A DNA stretch of 34,510 bases, from positions 1 through 34,510 of the forward strand of contig JAEYNR010000030.1 of NCBI GenBank assembly GCA_023412475.1. Direction: 5' to 3'. Source of the DNA: Fibrobacterota bacterium. GTDB taxonomy: Bacteria > Fibrobacterota > Chitinivibrionia > Chitinivibrionales > Chitinispirillaceae. Shown here in pieces: positions 1 to 8,039 of the stretch; within the stretch, counting starts at the first letter, position 1, and each line of letters begins with the position of its first letter. Under the pieces are notes generated by a model. It had not been told where the DNA came from. It did no database searches and saw only the letters and a program-made list of their open reading frames with translations. The translations under genes were made by a program, and so were the position numbers.

Positions 1-44
1 TCTACTTAAAACTTCTTATATCTATCTACAATGGTATTAAAAAA

Positions 45-90
45 AATAACGAATATCGAATGACGAATAACGAATGATGAAGTTTTAGGA
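45..90. repeat. Short-period CGAAT repeat
   Basis: The stretch is a run of degenerate 7-8 base units of the type CGAATAT, CGAATGA, CGAATAA. A very similar run occurs about 21.9 kb away at 21940-21988. The reverse strand reads as meaningless low-complexity peptide (FVIR-type repeats). It looks like a dispersed intergenic repeat of unknown role. Confidence 0.6.
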
Positions 91-147
91 GTAGGAAAAG
101 AGATCAGATTATATAGGAGCAAAAAGGAAGGTCTCATGGCCTCCACA

Positions 148-195
148 CTCCCCAGAGGTAACTTTTCAATTCGTTAACCTGTTACCTCTGGGGAG
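148..195. repeat. Perfect 15-bp inverted repeat, 18-nt loop
   Basis: The left arm CTCCCCAGAGGTAAC (148-162) is exactly complementary to the right arm GTTACCTCTGGGGAG (181-195). It would form a strong hairpin in RNA from either strand. No T-run follows on either side, so it is not a classical intrinsic terminator. It lies 160 bp beyond the end of the large lipoprotein gene and could be a terminator variant, an mRNA 3' end stabiliser or a mobile palindromic repeat. Confidence 0.65.
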
Positions 196-354
196 GGGCT
201 TTCGCTCACAAAAACAGCTCATTAGCTCATCAATATTTCTCCGTCTGGAACCGGCCCACGGAATAAGGGCGAAAAAGGGGGGGGCTCTTTTTCTACTTAA
301 GCCTAAACCATACGATTCTATATGTAGTTACTAGCCAAATCAATCTCCCGTTCA

Positions 355-3300
355 TTAGGGATATAAAACCGTTGTACCCCTACCTTCCATACTTTCACTA
401 ATTGAATTCCTATCATCCTTGGCTATAACCAAGAAACTAAACGCGGTGTTGTATCCTTTATCTGTAGGTTTAAAGGTATATGAATACCATTCTCCATTTT
501 TTGTAAAATGGGATGAATTTCCCTTATTAAAGTCAACCAAGGTATCTGTGCATGTTGTAGAGCTGTTTCCTAATACAATTGCATATTTTGTACCCTGCCC
601 ATCTTTTGCATCTTCATTCCTCCATAGAATTTTAATTTCGGAGTTATTCAACTTCTCACTTGCCACATCCGGTACCGGAGGAGGCTCATCTGGAAAAACA
701 ACAAATGTCAAAGGAATTGCATTAATACTGTCATCGTCTTTTCCCCAAACACGCATTTGTCTTGGATAATTTTTTTGAAGACTGTTGTTAACCCATTTTG
801 GTGAGTTTGTTACTTCATTAATGGTACCATCTGCATCCAGGTCCCAGTAAATTTCTTTGATTGTTCCGTTATCATCTGTTGCTTTAATCATGATCGGTAC
901 ACCCACGAATTTTTGGATATAGAACATTGTGTCCAAACCGGTCGTAGTTGCCTTAACCCACTGTATACTGTCTCCAAAGTTTTCACCAGATATAACCGGT
1001 CTGCCCATCTTTACAAGTATGCTGCAGAGTTTTGTTGTAACCAGGAAGTCATTATCCATCACCTTAGTATTAAATATTATATGTTTATCACCAAAAGTAG
1101 TATCCCTGAAAAATGGAAATGATACACCCTCAAGAAGTGAGCTGTTATCCCAGACTCCGGTTGAACCCCAGTCTACCCAGAGTCTAATTATTACTCCATT
1201 TGGATCAGTTGATTTTAATGTTATTGTGTTAGAATCATTCACCCAGAGCTCTTTCGGCGAGAAACCTTCAATCACCGGTGCACCCTTGAAAACATAAATC
1301 TCTTTATTTAAAACAACCGATTTCTGTTTGTCGTCATCGAATGCCCAAACCTTCAAGGTTCTTTTTCCTACTGAGTTTGTATCAAACATATGGCTGAAGC
1401 CGGCCCAAAGAACTTTTTCCGGCGAACTGAAAATTATACTATCCATTTCTATATCATCATCATCCCAACTGACAAAAACCTTCTCAACTACTCCATTGGT
1501 ATCACTGGCAAACACATTCAGATTAAAAGTATCATTCACATAAAAAGTATCATTCACATTAAGAAAATCTTCTGAATACTCAATATTAACACTGTCTATT
1601 ACAGGGATAGCTGATCTTACCAGAACCGAATCAGAATAAAGCTGACTTCGCAGATTGAGATCGTCAATAACCTGGAAATAAATCCGTTTCCACCCGGCAG
1701 TACTATACACTGTATCAAATCTGCTCTCTTTCATAGGATAGAAATTGTTGCGATCAAATGAGTATGCATACAGCACTATGCCCGCATTTTTTCCAACATC
1801 CTCTGCAATCACACTGAACTTACAACTGTCATTTATAAAAACAGTATCAGGGTGAATTACATTCTTTATGACCGGATTGTTGGAACAAACCGTAACTGTA
1901 ATAATCAGAGGTTTTGCAACATAATCATCCACAACATTTACACAATTGACCTTTATAGTGTAAGTACCGGTATCTTGGAATACCTTCTCTATAAAATTAG
2001 TGTCAGTTTCCGAATCAATAACAGTGTCACTATCGAGGTACCAGAAATATTTGCTGATTTTGTGGGGATGTGGATCAATGGAAGCTGTCAGTACCACAGT
2101 GTCTTTGGTGTATACTGTCATTTTGAGAATCTCCGGATTAAAGACCGGTTTATCTGTGGTAACCCCAATTTTCAAAGTATCGAAATTGGATTTTACCCCA
2201 TAAGAATCAACAGCCCAGGCGATCAGGTAATGAACACCTTTATCCCTGAACCGGTATCCCCACAGTTCATCAGCACCCATAGCTTCAATTATTGAGGTGT
2301 CAGGCGATATCACTTTATAAAACACAGTGTCTATCTTCCCATCCGGATCGGGTGATTGCACTGTAACATTAAAACCAACAGAGTCATTTAACTTTAATGT
2401 GCTGTCTTTTTCATAATCGAAGAAACATTGGGGTTGAAAAACTCTGGTCTTTACTTGACCAATAAGTAGCACTGTCGTATCCATTGAAGATGAATCATTG
2501 CCAACGATCGCCATGACCTCTACCGAGAAGCTCTTGACACTGTCTTCGAAAAAGAGATAGAGACTGGAGTTGTCCTCATTTAATGAATCCTTGCACCCCT
2601 GAGGATAGGTCCAGAGATATCTCACACTATCAGAACCTATTTCTCTTTTTAAAGCATCTACTGTTCGCACTTCCCAGGAATACCACCTTCCGGTTCTTAT
2701 TTCTGAAGGAAAGGGGGTCACCTCTTCGAGTGCGTATTTTGTGATCCTGGCTTTATAAACTAACGTGGCAGTATTGCCTTCAATAAAGGAGTGGTTTATG
2801 CCGGTCAGAGTAATCGTATGCCACAATGTATCCATTATGGAACCAGTTTGAAGCGAATTTTCTTTTGTCCCCTTAGTCAGAGCACCATTGTCAATAACCC
2901 ATAAGAACGAATCAGCTTCACCCGATGCGATAAAGCGGGGATTATCACCATATTTAAAAAATACAGTATCAGAGGTGCTCATAAACTCCACTTCTGGGAT
3001 AATATATGTAACATTGAGATCTGTAATGATTTTAGGAACTGAAACCAGACCGTTCTGATCTGTAGCCACGATACTTAAAGATGTGGCAGCGGTATCTGAA
3101 ACTGCCACATCACAGACAATAGTGGTACGATTTCCGGTTACACTTTGAGGAGTAGAGGTAAGGAACTGTTTGTGCGCAGTTGCATAAACAGTGAAAAAGA
3201 TCGTGCCTGTATCATCATCACTGAAATCGACATCGATCACCGGCTCCTCTCCCATACGAAGCGAATCACGCAAGAATGCAGACTCAATCACCGGTGCCTC

Positions 3301-3957
3301 ACCCTGAAATCTTACTGTAAACGGGGCAAGCTTATAGCTTCCATTCTTGTTATATATCGTAGCATTTACTTTTACATTATCGCTGTCGTCATATTGCAGC
3401 GTGAACAGATCGGTAATTGGTGCGGTGTCAAATGATACAGAAGAGATATCCCAGACTAAAGTCATTGCAGTATCGATATTTTTTGAGTCAATCCGTTTTA
3501 TATATACATTAGCAGGAACATTTCTTCCCACCACAGTATCACCGGAAATGATATAAGGGCTAATGATAGAGACATTTACCCGATAACTGTCTTTTATAAG
3601 ATTGGGACGTGTAGCCACTACAGAGAGTTTACCTGAGAAGGGTTCCAGGAAAACCAGCTTTATGTTTTTTTTCTGGTCCAATTCACTTTTAAAAAGGATA
3701 GGTGGCTCGGTAATTACTTCAAATTGATGATACTTGTCTTTTCCGGTATCAATAACAGTAATAGAATATGATTTGAGAATTTCAACAGAATCTGTGTCCA
3801 GCCCGTTCCAGTTTACATAGCACCTGTAGTCGCCATCGTATTTTGAGGAAACAGGGTTATCGTAGTCCTGGTTACAAAATATGAATACCGCTGCAAGTAA
3901 TGCGGTTAAACACAGATAACCCGTTTTAAACCGTATGTTATATCTTATACTCCGCAT
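355..3957 (-). CDS. Giant surface lipoprotein with Ig/PKD-like repeats
   Basis: The product has 1200 residues. Residues 1-27 form a basic start and hydrophobic segment, followed by Cys28 and then Asp/Asn-rich sequence (NQDYDNPVSS), as in many Fibrobacterota lipoproteins. The residue before the Cys is Phe rather than Gly/Ala/Ser, which makes the lipobox atypical. The body is a series of roughly 90-110-residue beta-sandwich-like units. They recur with motifs such as ATDDNGTIKEIYWDLDADG and SDTNGVVEKVFVSWDDDD, typical of PKD or cadherin-like Ig folds. The last ~105 residues resemble a fibronectin type III unit. No catalytic motif was found, so a surface structural or adhesive role is inferred. 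ATG 3957 is preceded by a GGAAGGG ribosome site. The protein is rich in Asp, Thr and Ser. The gene lies 213 bp downstream of the beta-helix gene, separated by a hairpin. Confidence 0.8.
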   Translation of the reverse strand: MRSIRYNIRFKTGYLCLTALLAAVFIFCNQDYDNPVSSKYDGDYRCYVNWNGLDTDSVEILKSYSITVIDTGKDKYHQFEVITEPPILFKSELDQKKNIKLVFLEPFSGKLSVVATRPNLIKDSYRVNVSIISPYIISGDTVVGRNVPANVYIKRIDSKNIDTAMTLVWDISSVSFDTAPITDLFTLQYDDSDNVKVNATIYNKNGSYKLAPFTVRFQGEAPVIESAFLRDSLRMGEEPVIDVDFSDDDTGTIFFTVYATAHKQFLTSTPQSVTGNRTTIVCDVAVSDTAATSLSIVATDQNGLVSVPKIITDLNVTYIIPEVEFMSTSDTVFFKYGDNPRFIASGEADSFLWVIDNGALTKGTKENSLQTGSIMDTLWHTITLTGINHSFIEGNTATLVYKARITKYALEEVTPFPSEIRTGRWYSWEVRTVDALKREIGSDSVRYLWTYPQGCKDSLNEDNSSLYLFFEDSVKSFSVEVMAIVGNDSSSMDTTVLLIGQVKTRVFQPQCFFDYEKDSTLKLNDSVGFNVTVQSPDPDGKIDTVFYKVISPDTSIIEAMGADELWGYRFRDKGVHYLIAWAVDSYGVKSNFDTLKIGVTTDKPVFNPEILKMTVYTKDTVVLTASIDPHPHKISKYFWYLDSDTVIDSETDTNFIEKVFQDTGTYTIKVNCVNVVDDYVAKPLIITVTVCSNNPVIKNVIHPDTVFINDSCKFSVIAEDVGKNAGIVLYAYSFDRNNFYPMKESRFDTVYSTAGWKRIYFQVIDDLNLRSQLYSDSVLVRSAIPVIDSVNIEYSEDFLNVNDTFYVNDTFNLNVFASDTNGVVEKVFVSWDDDDIEMDSIIFSSPEKVLWAGFSHMFDTNSVGKRTLKVWAFDDDKQKSVVLNKEIYVFKGAPVIEGFSPKELWVNDSNTITLKSTDPNGVIIRLWVDWGSTGVWDNSSLLEGVSFPFFRDTTFGDKHIIFNTKVMDNDFLVTTKLCSILVKMGRPVISGENFGDSIQWVKATTTGLDTMFYIQKFVGVPIMIKATDDNGTIKEIYWDLDADGTINEVTNSPKWVNNSLQKNYPRQMRVWGKDDDSINAIPLTFVVFPDEPPPVPDVASEKLNNSEIKILWRNEDAKDGQGTKYAIVLGNSSTTCTDTLVDFNKGNSSHFTKNGEWYSYTFKPTDKGYNTAFSFLVIAKDDRNSISESMEGRGTTVLYP

Positions 3958-4037
3958 AGTAACCCTTCCGCTAAGGTGTATGGAGTGTGTTTCAAATTAA
4001 AAGAATCGAGTCGACTGCCACTTGCTGCCACAGACTG

Positions 4038-4068
4038 GGATGCATTGACTTAAACGGTCAATGCATCC
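4038..4068. repeat. Perfect 12-bp inverted repeat hairpin
   Basis: GGATGCATTGAC (4038-4049) pairs perfectly with GTCAATGCATCC (4057-4068) around a 7-nt loop. It lies between two minus-strand genes, 102 bp beyond the end of the upstream one. No T-run follows on either strand. It may attenuate or terminate read-through into the large lipoprotein gene, or protect the 3' end of the upstream message. Confidence 0.6.
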
Positions 4069-4170
4069 GCGAAATTCAGATGCAGTATTGTCCGAATTTT
4101 TGCTATCCTGCCCCAAAGCCACCCCGCTTGATATTAGCAAAGGCATTTCTGTGAGAGCACGTAATGAAGT

Positions 4171-5133
4171 TTAAAACAGAAAGGTCAGTGTCAACCCAGA
4201 CAATCCAATGGCTGCCAAAGCGGCACCAGTAATCATGCCGGCCCTTCCGGTTTTGGCAAAGACCTCGTATCTTCCTACTTCTTTTGGATTGAAAACACCA
4301 GGCGTTCTCATTCTGTTATATTTTTTGTAATAGGTATCATTTACATAATAACTTCCAGCACCCATAATGATTCCTGCCAGAGCAATTGTTCCTGATGTAA
4401 CTCTCAGATGTACTTTCCGTTCTGAAACAACCCGTTTTTTTTCAACTTCAATGTCAGGCTGTGGATGAGCAACAGGTGGAGGAGGAGGTATATATTGAGG
4501 CACTTTTACAGTATCTATGTATAGCATAGGAAGTGGCTCCGGTTTATCCCGGGCAAGATCATAGAAACAATACCTGTTGTTCTCAAAAGAAAGGGCTTCG
4601 CTCCCCAGAGTGACATTGTGATATTTGTTGTTAACAAAGAGCACCGAATCCAGAAGAAAGATAGATGCTTTTCTGGCTGTAGAAAGGCCGAATTTACTGT
4701 CACATACGTGGGTATATCGGGCTTCCAGCTCTGCGCCTTCCTGAACGTAAATACCATCCCAGGGAATTTCTATCTCAGGTGGAAATGGATTAAGATACAT
4801 GTCATGATCCAGTTTACGTAATAAGACCCTCTGGGTTTCAGTACCTTTTAGAACCAGTTTCCCTTTTACTATGATTTTAGTGTCTTTTTTAAATAGTATG
4901 GTGGAACCGGGCATAATAGTCATAACCTTGCCGGAATCGACTGTTAGATCATGAGGGACCAGGTAGATTCCCCTGGAATAATCCCCATCCTGCTGCTGAT
5001 CGACAAAAGGAATAATACCTTTCTGAATATAAAAGTCTGATTCTTCATCAGTAAATTGTGCAGTAACCGTTTCCTGCAAAAGCAATAGCGAGAGTAGAAA
5101 AAGCGGATAAGTGCAGGCAAGAAAACTTTTCAC
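4171..5133 (-). CDS. Secreted/membrane beta-helix protein, function unknown
   Basis: The product has 320 residues from a GTG start, with AAGGGA about 8 nt upstream. Residues 1-25 are a signal peptide ending near VTAQ. Residues ~50-190 have the rhythm of a right-handed parallel beta-helix (LTVDSGKVMTIMPGSTILF, KIIVKGKLVLKGTE, WDGIYVQEGAELEARYTHV), as in 'placed upon a surface' repeat proteins. A proline-rich linker (PPPPPVAHPQP) follows at ~216-226. Two hydrophobic segments close the protein (~245-265 and ~297-320), the last at the very C terminus. The helix domain is therefore probably exported and anchored by the C-terminal segments, possibly in the outer membrane or as an inner-membrane hairpin. 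No enzyme motif was recognised. Confidence 0.75.
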   Translation of the reverse strand: MKSFLACTYPLFLLSLLLLQETVTAQFTDEESDFYIQKGIIPFVDQQQDGDYSRGIYLVPHDLTVDSGKVMTIMPGSTILFKKDTKIIVKGKLVLKGTETQRVLLRKLDHDMYLNPFPPEIEIPWDGIYVQEGAELEARYTHVCDSKFGLSTARKASIFLLDSVLFVNNKYHNVTLGSEALSFENNRYCFYDLARDKPEPLPMLYIDTVKVPQYIPPPPPVAHPQPDIEVEKKRVVSERKVHLRVTSGTIALAGIIMGAGSYYVNDTYYKKYNRMRTPGVFNPKEVGRYEVFAKTGRAGMITGAALAAIGLSGLTLTFLF

Positions 5134-5282
5134 CTGAATTAATCCCTTCGTGCAGTATTGTTTTTTTTTCTATAGTGTTTCATTAAGCAAAATAACTTAA
5201 AGCATAATTAAGGAGCAAGATTGATTAGCCATACCGGCCGTCCAGAATAAATCATGGGAAGATATCTCTTAATGGGGGGAGA

Positions 5283-5330
5283 ATAAATACAAAATCAGAA
5301 GCACGAAACTCGAAAAACAAGAATAGCAAA
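5283..5330 (-). repeat. Dispersed ~45-bp repeat, copy A
   Basis: Read on the minus strand, this has the core TTCTTGTTTT, then GTTTCG, then GATTTTGT. The plus-strand stretch at 13019-13061 has the same order of blocks with a few changes. Both copies lie next to gene ends and translate to a meaningless FEFR-type peptide. It is probably a non-coding intergenic repeat. Confidence 0.45.
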
Positions 5331-5368
5331 ATAGGAATAATTGTGATTTGGGGTTTTATTCTGGCAGC

Positions 5369-5401
5369 AGAAACCGCCTGCACAGTCAGCAGACGGTTTC
5401 T
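5369..5401 (-). terminator. Hairpin after the coiled-coil gene
   Basis: AGAAACCGCCTGC (5369-5381) pairs with GCAGACGGTTTCT (5389-5401), with one mismatch and a 7-nt loop. It lies 20 bp past the stop of the coiled-coil gene. There is no clear T-run on the minus strand, so termination is inferred from position and stem strength only. Confidence 0.45.
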
Positions 5402-5420
5402 ACCTAATATTTGGTGGAGT

Positions 5421-8039
5421 TTATACCCCAGCCAGTCTTTCCTTTTCCTGGCGGAACACATTGAGCTTTGTTTCCACCTCACCCAGTAAAAACCTCAGTT
5501 CAGAGGTTTTTTCCACTGCAGTCTGGATACGCTGTTCTTCCGTTTTTAAATTGTTCATAGAAGCTCTTATATCCTCCAGCAAAAGATTCAAACTGCTTAT
5601 GCGGTTTTCAGCCTCTTTAATGAGCTGTTTTTCACGGGCAAGCTCCCGAATTCTTTTTTCTACCGAATCGGTCATTCTGGTCATGTCTTCGACCTGATTT
5701 CCGATCTTTTCTATCTCTTTAGCCTTGCTGTTAATAGTGTCGATCTGCGTAGATGCACGGTCGATGATACCGGTGAGGCTGTCGATTTTCTTCTGCGCCG
5801 AATTGACCAGATCCCGTCCCTTATCAATCGATTCGATACGGATTTCCATATCAGATACAACTGTGTCTACATTAACTATTCGAGAATCGATAGCTTCGAT
5901 CTTGCTGGTTCTGCGATTTATCTGATCCATTTCGGCTTTGAGGTTTTCCATTAATTTTTCCACAGATCCAAGCTGCTTCTGGGCTTTGTCGATATCAGTG
6001 CGGTGTGATTCAATACTTTTAAGAGAACCTTGAATATTATCTATAACAGTCTGGAATTTATGGTGGTGCTGATTAACAGCCTTATCCATACCGTCGATCT
6101 CACCAAGGAAGACATCCATATTTTTGCGACCGGCATTTAACAGATCTTCCAGTTCTTTTTGCATATTTACGATTTTCTCTTCATCCTTAAGTAGGCTCTG
6201 TTTTTCCTCAGACAATCGCAGCATCATATCTTTTGCTTCCAGAGATTGCATGGAAATAGCAGAGAGCTGTGCAGAGATATCCTCCACAACTTTCTGATCC
6301 TTAGTGAGGCTCTGAATTTTCATATTGATATCACCTAGCAGGTAGTTAAGCTGATCGAGTCTTTTCTCTGTCTTATCGATCATGGCTTTACGTTGAAGCT
6401 GATCGGCCACCCTTTCATCAATCTCGGAGACCATCTTACCCAGATCTTCGATTTTTCTTTCGACCTCTCCGATAATTCTGGCCTTTTCTTCAGTTTGTCT
6501 GATCTTATCATTTGCATCATCTGAAAGCAGCTTCAACTGATCGATACTTGCAGCAACCGATTCGACCTCCTGCTCATGTTTGCTTAAGTCGTCAATTTTT
6601 TCTTCCAGCGATCCAACCCTCTGGAAAAATTTCTCCACCTGTTCATTGGTTTTTTCGATCTCATCCCGATGCACAGACAGCATTTCCTCTTTCTTATAAG
6701 TATCATCTATCTGTATTCGCAGATCGTTAAGCTGCTTGTCGAACTTGCCGATAATACTCTCCTTCTCCACAACAGAATCCACTCTGGAGCTGATAGCATT
6801 GATATTTTGCTCCATGCTCTTAACCTTCTGATTTAAAGAATCGACGATTTGCCACTCCTGAGTGACCTCCTCAACCTTCACCCGGATTTTTTCTGCAGTT
6901 TTTTCATATTCGGTAACCTGAGTACGTGTGTTCTCCACCATCGGTTGATGTTTGGTCAAGGTGTTCAGTATCGCTTCGGTATTTTTTGCCAGATTATTAA
7001 TATCGTGAACTTTCTCATTTACCTGATCGATGTATTTGCTTGATCGTTGAAATTCCACCAGTTTTGATTTCAGATCAGTGTCCAGTTTACGAATCTCCTC
7101 AATTTTCTGATTAGCTTCCAGCATCACCTGCTCAAATCTTCTGATTTCAACTATGGAAGACTGGCTTTGATTGAGCATCGTGTCGATTCTGGCGATATTT
7201 TTTTCAGTTTTTTCCAAAGATGTAAATTTATTCTGAATCTGCTTTAGATCAGCATCGGTCTTCCAGGTCAAAGCGCTGAGTTTGCCGGCCTGATCAACCG
7301 CTTTTTCTACCACCAGATGCTGAGTTTCCAAAGATTTGATTTTTGTTTTTACATATTCTGAAAGACTGTTGAGGTTGTCGATCTTCTCTTTCATCACCCT
7401 GAAACGCTCTGTTTCGATTTCCAACTCAGAGAGACGTGTACGAATCTGCTCGGCACTGCTTATTACTTCAGTAATCTCAGTTTGAGTTTTAGCTGATACA
7501 TCGTTAAATGAAGTTAATCGCTGCTCAAGCTTATCGACAGCGGCAATCGCCTTTAACTGTCGCTCTTCGATCTCAGAGATTCCTTTAACAGCCTCCTGCA
7601 GCAGTGAACCTCCACTTGATTCAAATTTTTTTATTACTGTATCAACTCTTTTTTCCATAGAATCGATGAACTTCTCATTATCGGTAATCTTAAGAACCAT
7701 CTGTTCAATTCTGGATACCCGATCCTCAAAAACAATAGCTTTATTCAAAAGCTCCTCTGCACGAGAGGTACCATCTGCAACCTGATCAACCTTGGTCTTG
7801 ACCTGATCATATTCCTGATGAAGATCATCGATACCGTTTTTAAGCTGACTAACCCAATGACGTTCTTCCTGAATCTGAGAACGTTCCTTTTCGACCGATC
7901 CAATAAGCGAATGCAATTCCGCCTTTTCATTGCGGGCACTTCTGACCAACTCCTGAATTTCATTCAGATGACTTTCAAGCACCTCTGCGAGTTCCTGAGG
8001 ATCTTTGAATTCTTTCTTTTTTGACAATGAAAATATCAT
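5421..8039 (-). CDS. 872-residue coiled-coil protein, possible cytoskeletal filament
   Basis: Starting at the ATG at 8039, the product is 872 residues of almost uninterrupted coiled coil, rich in Glu, Lys, Gln, Ile and Leu, with no signal peptide or membrane segment. It is built from degenerate units of about 40-50 residues with recurring phrases such as KRLDQLNYLLGDINMKIQSL, NRISSLNLLLEDIRASM and TSELRFLLGEVETKL. A longer reading from a TTG at 8087 is possible. The ATG at 8039 is preferred because AGAGGAG lies 8 nt upstream and it forms an ATGA overlap with the L,D-transpeptidase stop. The overlap implies translational coupling to a wall enzyme. A cytoplasmic scaffold or filament role in cell shape is inferred. 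No ATPase head (Walker A) is present, so it is not an SMC protein. Confidence 0.85.
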   Translation of the reverse strand: MIFSLSKKKEFKDPQELAEVLESHLNEIQELVRSARNEKAELHSLIGSVEKERSQIQEERHWVSQLKNGIDDLHQEYDQVKTKVDQVADGTSRAEELLNKAIVFEDRVSRIEQMVLKITDNEKFIDSMEKRVDTVIKKFESSGGSLLQEAVKGISEIEERQLKAIAAVDKLEQRLTSFNDVSAKTQTEITEVISSAEQIRTRLSELEIETERFRVMKEKIDNLNSLSEYVKTKIKSLETQHLVVEKAVDQAGKLSALTWKTDADLKQIQNKFTSLEKTEKNIARIDTMLNQSQSSIVEIRRFEQVMLEANQKIEEIRKLDTDLKSKLVEFQRSSKYIDQVNEKVHDINNLAKNTEAILNTLTKHQPMVENTRTQVTEYEKTAEKIRVKVEEVTQEWQIVDSLNQKVKSMEQNINAISSRVDSVVEKESIIGKFDKQLNDLRIQIDDTYKKEEMLSVHRDEIEKTNEQVEKFFQRVGSLEEKIDDLSKHEQEVESVAASIDQLKLLSDDANDKIRQTEEKARIIGEVERKIEDLGKMVSEIDERVADQLQRKAMIDKTEKRLDQLNYLLGDINMKIQSLTKDQKVVEDISAQLSAISMQSLEAKDMMLRLSEEKQSLLKDEEKIVNMQKELEDLLNAGRKNMDVFLGEIDGMDKAVNQHHHKFQTVIDNIQGSLKSIESHRTDIDKAQKQLGSVEKLMENLKAEMDQINRRTSKIEAIDSRIVNVDTVVSDMEIRIESIDKGRDLVNSAQKKIDSLTGIIDRASTQIDTINSKAKEIEKIGNQVEDMTRMTDSVEKRIRELAREKQLIKEAENRISSLNLLLEDIRASMNNLKTEEQRIQTAVEKTSELRFLLGEVETKLNVFRQEKERLAGV

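Larger units (their letters stand above)
1..354. other. Non-coding stretch at window start
   Basis: No convincing gene is seen on either strand. The stretch holds a short-period repeat (about 45-90) and a perfect 15-bp inverted repeat (148-195), both listed separately. A G-rich run lies near 277-286. The large lipoprotein gene ends at 355 on the minus strand, so this is its 3' flank. Confidence 0.6.

Noticed and set aside
5461..7043. Several plus-strand frames inside the coiled-coil gene
   Set aside because: They are antisense shadows of a Glu/Lys-rich gene, with no motifs or ribosome sites.
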